Shown here in pieces: positions 55,200-64,000 of a stretch of DNA of 64,000 nt. This stretch comes from Trissonchulus latispiculum. Its lineage: Eukaryota; Nematoda; Enoplea; Enoplida; Ironidae. Within the stretch, counting starts at the first letter, position 1; each line of letters starts with the position of its first letter. The stretch is from contig JASAND010018212.1 in the NCBI GenBank assembly GCA_030248195.1, forward strand, positions 62,001 to 126,000, read 5' to 3'. Under the pieces are notes generated by a model. It saw only the letters and a list, made by a program, of their open reading frames with translations. It was not told the DNA's origin and did not search any database. The translations under genes were made by a program, and so were the position numbers.

Positions 55200-55690
55200 T
55201 AAGATAAATAAAATACCAAACCTGGTAACATAATATCAAATACATGAAAGAAAGGTACGAAGAATGTACCAAAACAGAAAAAATGAGGGCAGTAACAAGA
55301 AATAGTACAATAAAGTACAAAATACTATTACACTAAGCTAAACAGGAAAAGCATAAAAATTAAAAGTGGGGTAAAAGCTAAGGAAGCCTAAAAGTATTTT
55401 TGTGGCTTTCCCCCAAATCCAGATTATCAGAAAAGGTCTACACTATCTCAGTATAAGTCCACTTAAATAAAACACGTATAGGCACTCTAGGTTTTCCCGT
55501 GCACACAGGAAACCCCTTAGGTACTAAATTGCACGAACGGTTACCTTTTTCAGCCCCAAGGTTTAGTGTTGTCGCACGGTTGTAGGTCACGCACGGTCGC
55601 ATAGTTGAGTCGTCGCACGGTTGTAGGCGCTGATGAAAAGACCAAGTAATTAGTTTAGGCGTCTGGACAGCGGATATGCGATATAGGTAG
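55200..55690. other. no gene recognised
   Basis: A-rich to about 55,440, then mixed sequence in which GTCGCACGGTTGTAGG occurs twice (about 55,572 and 55,613). The minus-strand frame here is open for about 80 codons but shows no motif. Confidence 0.35.
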
Positions 55691-55906
55691 AGTTGTGACG
55701 CGAGCTGGTGGCTGGCCGGTGGCGGGCCGCGGGCTGGGGCCGGCCCGGCCCAGGCCCGGCCCGGACTTTTTGGCGACGGCCCGGCCCAGGCCCGGCCCGG
55801 ACTTTTTGGCGACGGCCCGGCCCGCGGCCCGGCCCGCAAGATTACAAATAGGCTGCCCGCCACCGGCCCGTGGGCCGGTGGCGGGCCGTGGGCCGGGCCG
55901 GTTTTT
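55691..55906. repeat. GC-rich island 1 (GGCCCGGCCC-type)
   Basis: About 200 bp almost entirely G and C, made of GGCCCGGCCC units. It includes a 36-44 bp tandem duplication ending CGGACTTTTTGGCGACGG and the palindrome CCACCGGCCCGTGGGCCGGT. Open frames on both strands are Gly/Pro/Ala/Arg strings produced by the repeat. Confidence 0.75.
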
Positions 55907-56639
55907 TTACAATGGAAGTTAGAATTGAGCTGCGTTAGAAGTTAGAATCTGGGGTTTAAGTTTGTTATATGGTGGCTACTTATTGGATATACCTAATCCT
56001 TTCTAAGTTAAGTCTATGAGAAGGGTGTAGAAGCTCTTTATATGTGAACAGTTGTCGCAAAACAACTGGAATGAAAACATTCGCTTACATAATTAGGTTT
56101 GACGGAATTGGTATTGATGTAAGGGGTATCGTTCGCAGTTTAAGATTCAGTAACCTTGCTTGCGATTGTAATTGCAAATTTGGAACGCAACCAACATCCA
56201 AAACCTTGTTAGACAAACTAAATGAAATTTGGTTTAGTTCATTCCCTGCTATTGGTCATGTAAATTAGACCTTTATGTCAAAATCAAGCACGTGGACAAA
56301 CTTAACACAAGAGACATTTAGTTTGAGGAAGTGAAAAGCTTCAGAAAAAGTAGCACAGGATCTATGAAAAATAATGGAATCGGAATTGTAACACAAGGTT
56401 AAGAGTGGATTTGTTTATGGATAATGTGTGGATGTCTGCATAACAATGTAAGATTTACCAAACACGTAATTGGCTGACCAGTGGCCACTTGTTACTGCTA
56501 TTTGTTGTTTGTGAAAAATGGAAGACATAAAAATAGCCGTAAAATAAGTTGAAATTAGACGTAAAACAAGTTGAAATCAATTACCGTTATCAGTTCGGGC
56601 CGTTTGTTGCGACGTCGATCCGATCGGTCCGTAGAAATT

Positions 56640-56800
56640 TGCGGCACCGGGCCGGCCCACGTGGCCCGGCCCGCCACCGGCCCGCGGGCCGGTGGCGGGC
56701 CGCGGGCTGCGGGCCGGGTCCGGGCCGGGGCCGAGCCCGGCCCGCAGCCCGGCCCGCAGCCCGGCCCACATCGGCCCGCGGACCGGCCCGGCCCGCAAAG
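56640..56800. repeat. GC-rich island 2
   Basis: The same vocabulary as island 1, sharing GGCCGGTGGCGGGCCGCGGG, with GGCCCGCAGCCC tandem units. It ends CCGGCCCGCAAAG, close to CCGGCCCGCAAGA in island 1. The 0.73 kb between the two islands is A+T-rich and holds no recognisable gene. Confidence 0.75.
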
Positions 56801-57035
56801 TTTTCTTACTTTCCAACACTAGATATAGGCAGATATCAGGTCCGCAGATGAAGTTGAAGGAACGTTCCCTGGCAGTAAAGTTTCTCTAAAGTTGTAAAAC
56901 CAAACTCTGATGAGGAAGGACTGACAGCCAAACCAACAGATTCTGTACTGGCAGACTAATTTAGCTCGATTGGAAACAGACAGCAGTCGGACAGCTCCTT
57001 ACACACAAACTGGCCGTACCAAACGTGCGCATAAC

Positions 57036-57396
57036 CAAGAGTACATAGTACATAAGAGTATGACAGACAGCTGGCATACTCTCTGTATTATAAGCGTGAC
57101 ACATCCTCTGCACGCTAACGGCTGACCCCCCCGCGAATTGTACCCCAGTGACCCCCCCCGCAAATTGGTACCCAGTCGAAACGGGGGTACGCTCACTCGC
57201 TCTATGCTTGTGTGTTAAAACTCGAAAACACAAGCAGTATGTGCGCGAACTTTGTGTCTGCTTCGAGCTTTAGCACACAAGTATAGCGCGCGAATTCTTT
57301 TGAAGTGAAGGGTCCAATTTGCGGGGGGGGGGGTCAGCCGTTACCGTGCAGAGGATGTGTCACGCTTATAATACTCTTATGTATTATGTACTCTTG
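57036..57396. mobile_element. MITE with 7-bp target duplication, copy 2
   Basis: It begins CAAGAGTACATA and ends with the inverse. It is flanked by GCATAAC at 57029-57035 and 57397-57403. The length is 361 bp. The interior resembles copy 1 at 20,607-20,932 in inverted orientation: shared C/G runs, CGAAACGGGGGTACGCTCAC against its counterpart, and a GAGCGAGTGAGCGTACCCCC block in copy 1. No coding capacity. Confidence 0.85.
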
Positions 57397-57403
57397 GCAT
57401 AAC

Positions 57404-59220
57404 CGACCAATCGGCTACGCAACCAGTCATTGGTGGTGAAACTGCCTGCATGCAAGCAATTTCGCTGTGCGCAAAACACTACGTGCAAGATATGGAGCCC
57501 AAATTTTGCAGAGCCAGTCCTGAAAAATAGTACATTGATATCGTGTAAAATATTTTTAGACCAATCTATACTTTTCTGTGCGATACGATCAAAGTCCGAA
57601 AAATTGGGCGCAGTAGGTCCATTTGGATGAAGGTAAGCTAAGGTGTTATGAACTGTGGTTAACCAAATGATCCCAAATTTTCACCATTAATACTCTAAGT
57701 ATCTGTCTCAAGCTGTGAAAGTCCCGCTCCAGTATCAGGAAATTCTAAATTGATTTCTCGAAGATGGTCTGTGAGTGGTAGTCACCAAAAACCTCTGAAT
57801 CGATATAAGCGATACTGAGCGAAGGACGCGTTGTATCGAATTACTGATTTCATAATCGGATTTAGATTCAAACAGCCCTATAAGTACCTATTCGGTAAAA
57901 TTCGACAAAACATTTTTGGCCCAGTTTAACTGCGCTTTTCAGGAATGACAATGTAGATTATTAATTAACTAAATGTGAGCTGCGGCACAAACCGGAAAAC
58001 CAAAACCCTCGAAAGTTAGTCACAGTTTGCCTCTATTAGAGCGAAATAACTGGTCAACAACAGGGGAAGGCTATGAGCTGTCAATTTTATTAGATTGAAA
58101 ACGTAGCACCGTTCACCTTTAATCTTGGCGAAGTTTTAAAATTTGAACTGTTATTGCTGAAGACGGAAGCAGCGCTTCAAAAGCCAGAATGCTTTTAATA
58201 TTTAGTACTAGTAACAGTAAACATTGGTGGTAAAACGTTGCAGTATCGGTCGAACGGTTGATCACCAGCGCTGAAAAAGAGTCTTAAAAAAGCCCATGTT
58301 TGGCACCAGTTGTACTTTAGCCTTGGCGTATATATGAGATATATTGTTACCAACCCTAAACATTTTCACTTTGATATGTTGGCTAACGCTAGACCAAAAA
58401 TAGAACTTTTCGACGATGTCGATCTGACCCTGTCGTACCCCCTTGAGGATGTCAACCAGACTTGAGAAAATGTTTTCGAAAATATCCATAATGAGCACCA
58501 AAATTTGAACTTTAGCGATCTGCCAGCATCGATGTGTGTTAGATATAATAATGCCCACTGCGGACTATTTAACCTTGACATGTTAGCTAATCGTATGCCA
58601 AAAGACAAGTCTCTCTTTTTAAGTAAGGCAAAACCATTCGTTCCCAGCCTAGGGGGGCTACGATAGGTCTGGCTCGAAGATTGGAAAGAGCTACTTTCTT
58701 CGTCTAGCGTTAGCTAACATATCAATGTAAAAAAGTTTAAAGTAGGCAACAATATATACCATATACACATTTTCTTTCTTTTTTGAAAAATTCTTTTCTT
58801 CCCACTCAAATATTACAGTAGCTGTACTAGCACATGTGTTAAAGATAGGAGAAGCTGACGACAATAACAACACCGTTACATGCAATAACACCGGGGTATA
58901 TATTCCGGTTCAGCGGAATGAGAATTCTGTGTTATGAGTGCATTCTTTTGTTCGAAAATTATAGCACTCTGTCGCCGACAAGCTGCCGTACATCCATTAT
59001 GGTTTTTGTCAGAAGATGTAATTTATGAGCCCAAGATTTGAAAATACATATTTGCTATTTGCATGAAAACACGACATAAACTAAAGTTTTAGCGGTCACA
59101 TGGGACGCATTAGTATTATTATGTCATTATATTATATTTTGCAGTAGTTTGGTCCATCAAATCCTATAATAATTGATTTCTGCTTTATGTTTTGTTTTTG
59201 TAAAGCTTTTGTGTTTTGCA
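57404..59220. other. no gene recognised; upstream region of DEG/ENaC copy 3
   Basis: A+T-rich with short open frames on both strands. Nothing assignable. Confidence 0.35.
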
Positions 59221-59226
59221 AAATCT

Positions 59227-59275
59227 GCCCTTTGGCAAAAAGATCTTGCATTTTGACCATTCCATTATATTATTG
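59227..59275 (+). promoter_or_regulatory. upstream block shared with DEG/ENaC copy 1
   Basis: TGCCCTTTGGCAAAA followed by TTTGACCATTCCATTA, about 250 bp before the start of channel copy 3. It matches the block before copy 1 in sequence and spacing. Confidence 0.4.
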
Positions 59276-59394
59276 TTTTCAAACAACAATCAGTTGTAAT
59301 TTTGAACTATTAATGAAACTTCTTTTTTGCTCAAATCAGTTCTTAGTTTAATTACATGCTTCCAAAAAATGATTACTAAAACCTAGTCCTTTCA

Positions 59395-59402
59395 TATATA
59401 TG
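59395..59402 (+). promoter_or_regulatory. TATA-like box of DEG/ENaC copy 3
   Basis: TATATATG lies 84 bp before the start codon, at nearly the same distance as the TATA-like box of copy 1. Confidence 0.3.
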
Positions 59403-59478
59403 CGGTCAAAATGACTGGTACTCCTAATACTGACTAATTCGCTTCACAACCATCGCATATTGGCGCGCATGCTAAGCA

Positions 59479-61041
59479 ATGTCTGGCAGAGACTATTGCA
59501 ATCCTCAGAAGCGATTACTACGAAAGTACATCACAAATACAACACTGCATGGCTTCAGTGAACTGGTTACACCAGATGTCGCATGGGCAAGGTTGATTTG
59601 GATTGCATTCCTGCTTGGCTCCATAACAGCAATGGCGTTTATGCTGAAATCAGATGTGCAACGGTTTGTTGAAAGTAAAACGTCACACCGACTCGAAATT
59701 AAAGACTACACTGTATTTCCTTTGGTTGCAGTGTGTTCCAAAATTACTCCAGAAAATTATATTGAAGATATTGTACGGGCAGATGTAAGCTCTTCCTGCT
59801 TGGAGAAAATCCTTATAGGCTCAAAGCTTGCACCACAGTCAGCATTTTGCTCCAGATGCTTGTCGGACATGTCACTCAGCCATGAATACGTCAGTTTCTG
59901 TTGTGCAGAATGGAGCGAAAGTGTGTACTTTATGGCCGACAGTGTTGAAACTATTGCAAATGGTTTGAGCATCACCAGCGATCAAGCCGATAATATTTTG
60001 ATCGTTTCCGAGCACAGTACGGATAGATGCAATCCTTTGAATGAAGACGAATTCAGTCTTGTTTATTTGCCAGACGACGTGGCCCATAAAACATGTGAAA
60101 TCCCCAAAGATGCGCAATGCAGTATTTACAAGATCAAGAAATCACTTTTGGCAAAGTTGGGGGAGAGAAATAAAGTAAACACAGTCAATGTAACTAATGG
60201 ATTCGTACTTCAAAAGGACATGGCGGATTTAATCAATCCTTTTCTGACCATTGTTGGTGTTCCTGATGATTCAACAAAAACTATCACTAGTTACATTGAA
60301 AATAAAATCGATGAAAACTTTCATTGCTTGCAAGTGCACCCGCCACCTGAGGCAAATAAAATACATTTTCACGTTATAGAGGAACGTGAAGAGCTTTCGT
60401 CGTTGTATTTCCCATTAGATGTTCCTAATTATCAAGTCCAGTTATGGCCCGAGTTCACTTTGACGGTCGACCTTTTCACTCCGCAGCATTTCGCTAATTT
60501 GAATAAGTCCTGGTCTCCTTGTCGACAGGACAACATAGTTTCTTTTCACAGTAACTGTACTGAATCTTGCATCGCAAGTGAATTTATTCCATGTGCTAAC
60601 AATTGTACAGTATGCAACAACAGGGACCTGTGCAACTGGGCCAGTGCGTGTACATTTGGACATCCACCATACACGGTTGCATACTACCAGCTGTCTCGGC
60701 AAAATCACAGCACTTGTGAAGACCTTACAAAACAATGCATGAAGCATTGCCATGTTCCAAAATGTTATCAAAAATTCCAAATGCTTTCAAGTGTTGAGTC
60801 GTATGACAGCGAATTCAACACAAAATACGATGATAGAAGGACGGAGGTGAAGATAAATCGGCAGTACAATAGTATATTGAACTATGAAGAATATTACACA
60901 TATTCAATGGAAGCATTTGTCAGCAGCATCGGCGGCATAATGTCGCTGTTTTTGGGGGCATCAGTGTTGTCCCTTCTTCAAATAATATTTTATTGTCTTA
61001 GCTGCATGCGGCAGGCATATTATGACAATTTGATGGTTTAG
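59479..61041 (+). CDS. DEG/ENaC/ASIC-family cation channel, copy 3
   Basis: An intact 520-residue product. The TTLHG gating motif is at 21-25 and the first membrane segment at about 36-57. The cysteine-rich extracellular part includes C-T-V-C-N-N and L-C-N-W-A-S-A-C. The second membrane segment has GGIMSLFLGASVLS, with GAS at 493-495 and Gln501 in place of the usual glutamate. It is the most divergent of the three in the middle of the ectodomain: it has a C-C-A-E-W-S-E-S-V stretch where the other two read N/D-F-W-S-D-S-V, and it lacks the A-P-Q-P-W-F motif (A-P-Q-S-A-F). There is no intron. The ACTTAA repeat begins about 15 bp after the stop. A plasma-membrane subunit of a probable Na+ channel; gating stimulus unknown. 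Confidence 0.92.
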   Translation: MSGRDYCNPQKRLLRKYITNTTLHGFSELVTPDVAWARLIWIAFLLGSITAMAFMLKSDVQRFVESKTSHRLEIKDYTVFPLVAVCSKITPENYIEDIVRADVSSSCLEKILIGSKLAPQSAFCSRCLSDMSLSHEYVSFCCAEWSESVYFMADSVETIANGLSITSDQADNILIVSEHSTDRCNPLNEDEFSLVYLPDDVAHKTCEIPKDAQCSIYKIKKSLLAKLGERNKVNTVNVTNGFVLQKDMADLINPFLTIVGVPDDSTKTITSYIENKIDENFHCLQVHPPPEANKIHFHVIEEREELSSLYFPLDVPNYQVQLWPEFTLTVDLFTPQHFANLNKSWSPCRQDNIVSFHSNCTESCIASEFIPCANNCTVCNNRDLCNWASACTFGHPPYTVAYYQLSRQNHSTCEDLTKQCMKHCHVPKCYQKFQMLSSVESYDSEFNTKYDDRRTEVKINRQYNSILNYEEYYTYSMEAFVSSIGGIMSLFLGASVLSLLQIIFYCLSCMRQAYYDNLMV

Positions 61042-61054
61042 CGCAAGCATCTAT

Positions 61055-61390
61055 GGGTCGATTCACAAAAAGTACTTAAACGACTTAACTTAAACGAAGT
61101 GGTTTTTGTGAAACCAACCTCTACTTAAACTACTTAAACGACTTAAACTACTTAACTTAAATCGTTTAAGTAGACCTCCTTTCACAAAAAACCAGCTACT
61201 TAAACTTTAAGTAAAGTAGCGTTTCACAAATACAGGTCTACTTAAACTTTCAGCGACTTAAACTTTAAGCCGTTTAAGTAGAACTGCTTTCATATAAACC
61301 ACTTAGTTTAAGTAGTTTAAGTAGATCACTTAAATGCAGTTCAAAATCGGTCATTTTTAAGCTCCGTAGATTTACGGGGCTTAAACGACT
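61055..61390. repeat. ACTTAAACG-type array with inverted structure
   Basis: Densely repeated ACTTAA units and their inverse, with TTTTTGTGAAACC and TTTCACAAAAA mirrored around them. It starts directly after channel copy 3 and ends against the TTAA of the next element. It resembles the array at 63,755-64,000. Confidence 0.65.
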
Positions 61391-61393
61391 TAA

Positions 61394-62375
61394 GGTGGTG
61401 ATTCCTTTTAGAGACATCAACTTTGAACCATTATTACTCAACCATTACATGGAGTTAAGAAGCCATTTTCATATCAAAATGCACCGTTACATTTGCTCTT
61501 TCTAATGAATACAACGAAACTAACTTTAGTTCTTGGAAATTATTTTACTGCATTTTCGAAATAATTTAATTTTCCAGATTTTTTGCAGACTAAAGTAAAT
61601 TTTTTCGTGAGGCATCGGCCACATCATTCGATTCCACTATCAAATAGCTGGGGACCCTTTTTTAGTTATTACGAAACCGCTCTTCGTTGTAAAGAAATTA
61701 GCTAAAATGTATGCGCAACCTGGATTTTGCCTACTTTTCCCAACTTTGGCAAGCGACAACTTTAGCTAGAAAGAAGCAATCGGGATAACTAAAAAAGGGT
61801 CACTGGGTATTTTAGTGTAAAACACGTCCAGTAAGTGGCAACCATCTAGCTTGCATAGTAAATGCTCCACAATCGCTGGAAAAATTTTGGTCATGTTTTT
61901 GCAAAAACTACATTTTCTATGATAGCAGCGTACGGGGTAGCAGTTAGATGATTATACTGTCACGGATAATCGGTATCGACGAGACCTTCAAATTGACACC
62001 CGTAGTTCAATTTCATGGCTTACGTAGCGCAAGAAATGGCGGATTATTTGATTTCTGCAAACATGACAAGTTTTCAACGCCGAAATAGGAAAATCGACTA
62101 TATCTCACGATAGCGAAAAGCTAGAAAGGTACTTCAAAGAGCAAAAATGTAGAGCTCAATAAGATCTTTCGAATGAATATAATCATAGCTGTACAGCAAC
62201 TGCCTACCTGTCAAAAATTGACGAAAACCACCCTGAACGGAGAAGTCGAATTTTTGAAGCGGGATTGCGCGGAGGGTGTTAGAATGCCAAAAGAACTTAT
62301 TTTGGAAAGTTTCATCAAATTTCATCTTGAATTAAACTGTCAATCAACAATATGTGCCCAAAAGGAATCACCACC
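61394..62375 (+). mobile_element. TTAA MITE, family B, complete copy
   Basis: TTAA at 61390-61393 and 62376-62379. The ends GGTGGTGATTCCTTTTAG and its inverse (AAAAGGAATCACCACC) form terminal inverted repeats. The length is 982 bp, without a transposase-like frame. Family B has nearly the same first 8-10 bases as family A (GGTGCTGG or GGTGGTGG) but a different interior, so the two are probably mobilised by one enzyme. Confidence 0.75.
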
Positions 62376-62379
62376 TTAA

Positions 62380-63750
62380 ACGAAAGAAAGCCTATTGAGT
62401 GGCCATATTTAAAGCTTAATAACTTTCGCAATTTTGGGAGTTGTAAAGTCGTTCTTATATCATTCGAAAGCTCTCAACGAGGACATTAATTTTAGAATAT
62501 CAGTGAGAGCGCCACGTTTTCGAAAATTTGGTTATGCTTCAAAAATCAGTATTGTTTTCAAATTTTAGCTTGTATTAGCTGTTAAATTTAATAAAAACCA
62601 TTCTCTTGAACAAATCAAAACTTGATTAGCTCAAAACAAGTTTATCCCCAAGGAGAACCCATTGTTTACACCATTAACAGACCAAATTAAATATAGCAAT
62701 GCTGTATTTCCGTCTTGCAAACAACAATTTTATCCGACACGGCTAATTTTCATAACATTTATCGGTCATAGTTCCTTCGAAACACCATTTTAAGGCATGA
62801 AACTGTCTACGGTTATTTGGCACTTTAACTATGTATTAAATATTAATTTTATCGATTTTAGTATTACAACCTTTATTTTGCAGGTATATCTTAACATTTG
62901 AAAATGTTATATTGCCTTTGCAACCATACATGTGCAGGAGGCGGAATTTTGGGGGGTGAACCGGCGGCCCAAGGCAGACCAAAAAACTGGATTCTTCCGG
63001 TTTAGTGCCCAGAAAACCGGGAAAATCCGTATTCTGGGGTGGTTAGCGACCCTCTGGCGGGTAAGCTCCAGGTCTGGGGGGGAATCCCCTTCCCAAGCAC
63101 ATGTCTGTTTGCAACTGTTCAATATATAAGATTATTATTATTATCACAACGTTAATTGTAATCGACAATGTTTGCTCTGACTTCTAGTCCCTAACAAGAA
63201 ATATATAGGAATGAGCACTGGACTGCCTTGCTTGCTTAACAGGGGCTAGATAGATAATATGTTAGGTTGCAACTCTTTTAAGTGTTAGTTAAGTTGGAAT
63301 CAGCAAAGAGCAGATCCCGAACAAATTTTGGTTGAATTAGTTGTGAACATGGTCTTCCAAGCAAAATTCAAGCAGTGCCATTACTCTAGTCAGCGTCGGT
63401 CGCCATTCTTTGGTAAAATCATTGCCCAAGAGTGTACAAAATGTCTAGTCTATTGAAAAAACCAGTGTGAAGTTAGAGAATTTTGTGATAGATTGCAATT
63501 GGATTGTTTGCGTAAAAGCCACCACCCCATATCAGTTAATTGCTGCTCAAATACTAATCCCCTTACCGTAAGTCGTAACTTGAAGAAACCATGCCAGATT
63601 CTGCATGATGTTCTTTGCAGAGACTGTACTTTATAGGAGGAATAATCGCTATTGATGTAATAACCTCGTAAAATCCAGAAACAGTAACAAATACCACACC
63701 AAAAGGTACCTTCTTAATCATTATTTTAATGGAAGAGTTCAATTCGTTTC
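62380..63750. other. no gene recognised
   Basis: A+T-rich spacer. A less A+T-rich patch at 62,935-63,110 is open on both strands for about 65-70 codons but shows no motif. Confidence 0.35.
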
Positions 63751-63752
63751 AT

Positions 63753-64000
63753 TAAAAGTCGGCTTAAACGACTTAACTTAAACTACTTAAACTTAAACTT
63801 CTTAAAAATTGGTTTCATAAATAAATGACTTAAACGACTTAAACGACTTAAACTACTTAAATTAAGTCGTTTAAGTTAAGTAGTTTAAGCCGCTAAGCCG
63901 TTTAAGTAGTTTAAGTCGTTTAAGTCATTTATTTATGAAACGAATTTTTTAAGAAGTTTAAGTAGTTTAAGTTAAGTCGTTTAAGTTAAGTAGTTTAAGT
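63753..64000. repeat. ACTTAAACG palindrome, cut by the window end
   Basis: The left arm (ACTTCTTAAAAATTGGTTTC, then ATAAATAAATGACTTAAACG) is mirrored by the right arm, with a centre near 63,880. It continues to the last base, so its end is not visible. Confidence 0.65.

Noticed and set aside
55438..56851. Long open frames of Gly/Pro/Ala/Arg on both strands.
   Set aside because: They are produced by the GC-rich word repeat, being open in several frames at once.
1..64000. CRISPR arrays, rRNA genes, bacterial-type operons.
   Set aside because: No regularly spaced identical repeats with unique spacers, no rRNA-like segments, and the spliced, repeat-rich organisation is eukaryotic.

Overview
The window looks like a gene-poor, A+T-rich piece of an animal nuclear genome, most likely an invertebrate. 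Three full-length-scale proteins of the DEG/ENaC/ASIC sodium-channel family, a family essentially confined to animals, sit on the + strand. Minus-strand exons carry ordinary GT-AG splice signals, and most of the rest is foldback elements, MITE-like transposons, LTR-element debris and simple repeats. I cannot name the phylum from the sequence.

Layout. 1-9 kb: no convincing gene; two abutting 1,008-bp elements at TTAA sites, a retroelement integrase scrap, homopolymer-rich DNA and a degenerate satellite. 9.9-21.1 kb: a set of minus-strand exons, beginning with a signal-peptide exon at 21,051. Two cysteine-rich exons join in phase, and a third follows across a 52-bp intron. A Thr-rich mucin-like segment and a C-type-lectin-like exon lie further downstream. 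Together they suggest one or two secreted-protein genes, invaded by several TTAA elements. 18-25.6 kb: several large palindromes, a 326-bp MITE with a 7-bp target duplication, and tandem repeats. 29.5-31.2 kb: DEG/ENaC copy 1, split by one extra base. 32-37.3 kb: a decayed minus-strand LTR element with gag and envelope but no visible pol; a solo LTR of another family lies inside the envelope region with a 4-bp duplication. 39.2-40.4 kb: a foldback element. 41.6-46 kb: unrecognised minus-strand coding remnants and a second solo LTR. 48.7-50.3 kb: DEG/ENaC copy 2, intact. 50.6-51.9 kb: a near-perfect 1.35-kb palindrome. 54-55.1 kb: a minus-strand segment resembling the second half of a homeodomain, interrupted downstream by a terminal-inverted-repeat element. 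55.7-56.8 kb: two extremely GC-rich islands. 57 kb: the second copy of the 7-bp-duplication MITE. 59.5-61.0 kb: DEG/ENaC copy 3, intact. 61-64 kb: ACTTAA arrays, another TTAA element and a palindrome running off the end.

The three channels are the functional core. All are uninterrupted by introns, share the same two-membrane-segment plan and the same C-terminal pore signature, and are probably subunits of related trimeric cation channels made by local duplication. Copies 1 and 3 share a promoter-proximal block and a TATA-like box. Copy 2 differs in lacking the glycine of the His-Gly gating motif. The best candidates for something undescribed are this cluster, the unrecognised secreted cysteine-rich gene, the pol-less gag-env element, and the palindromic and MITE families.
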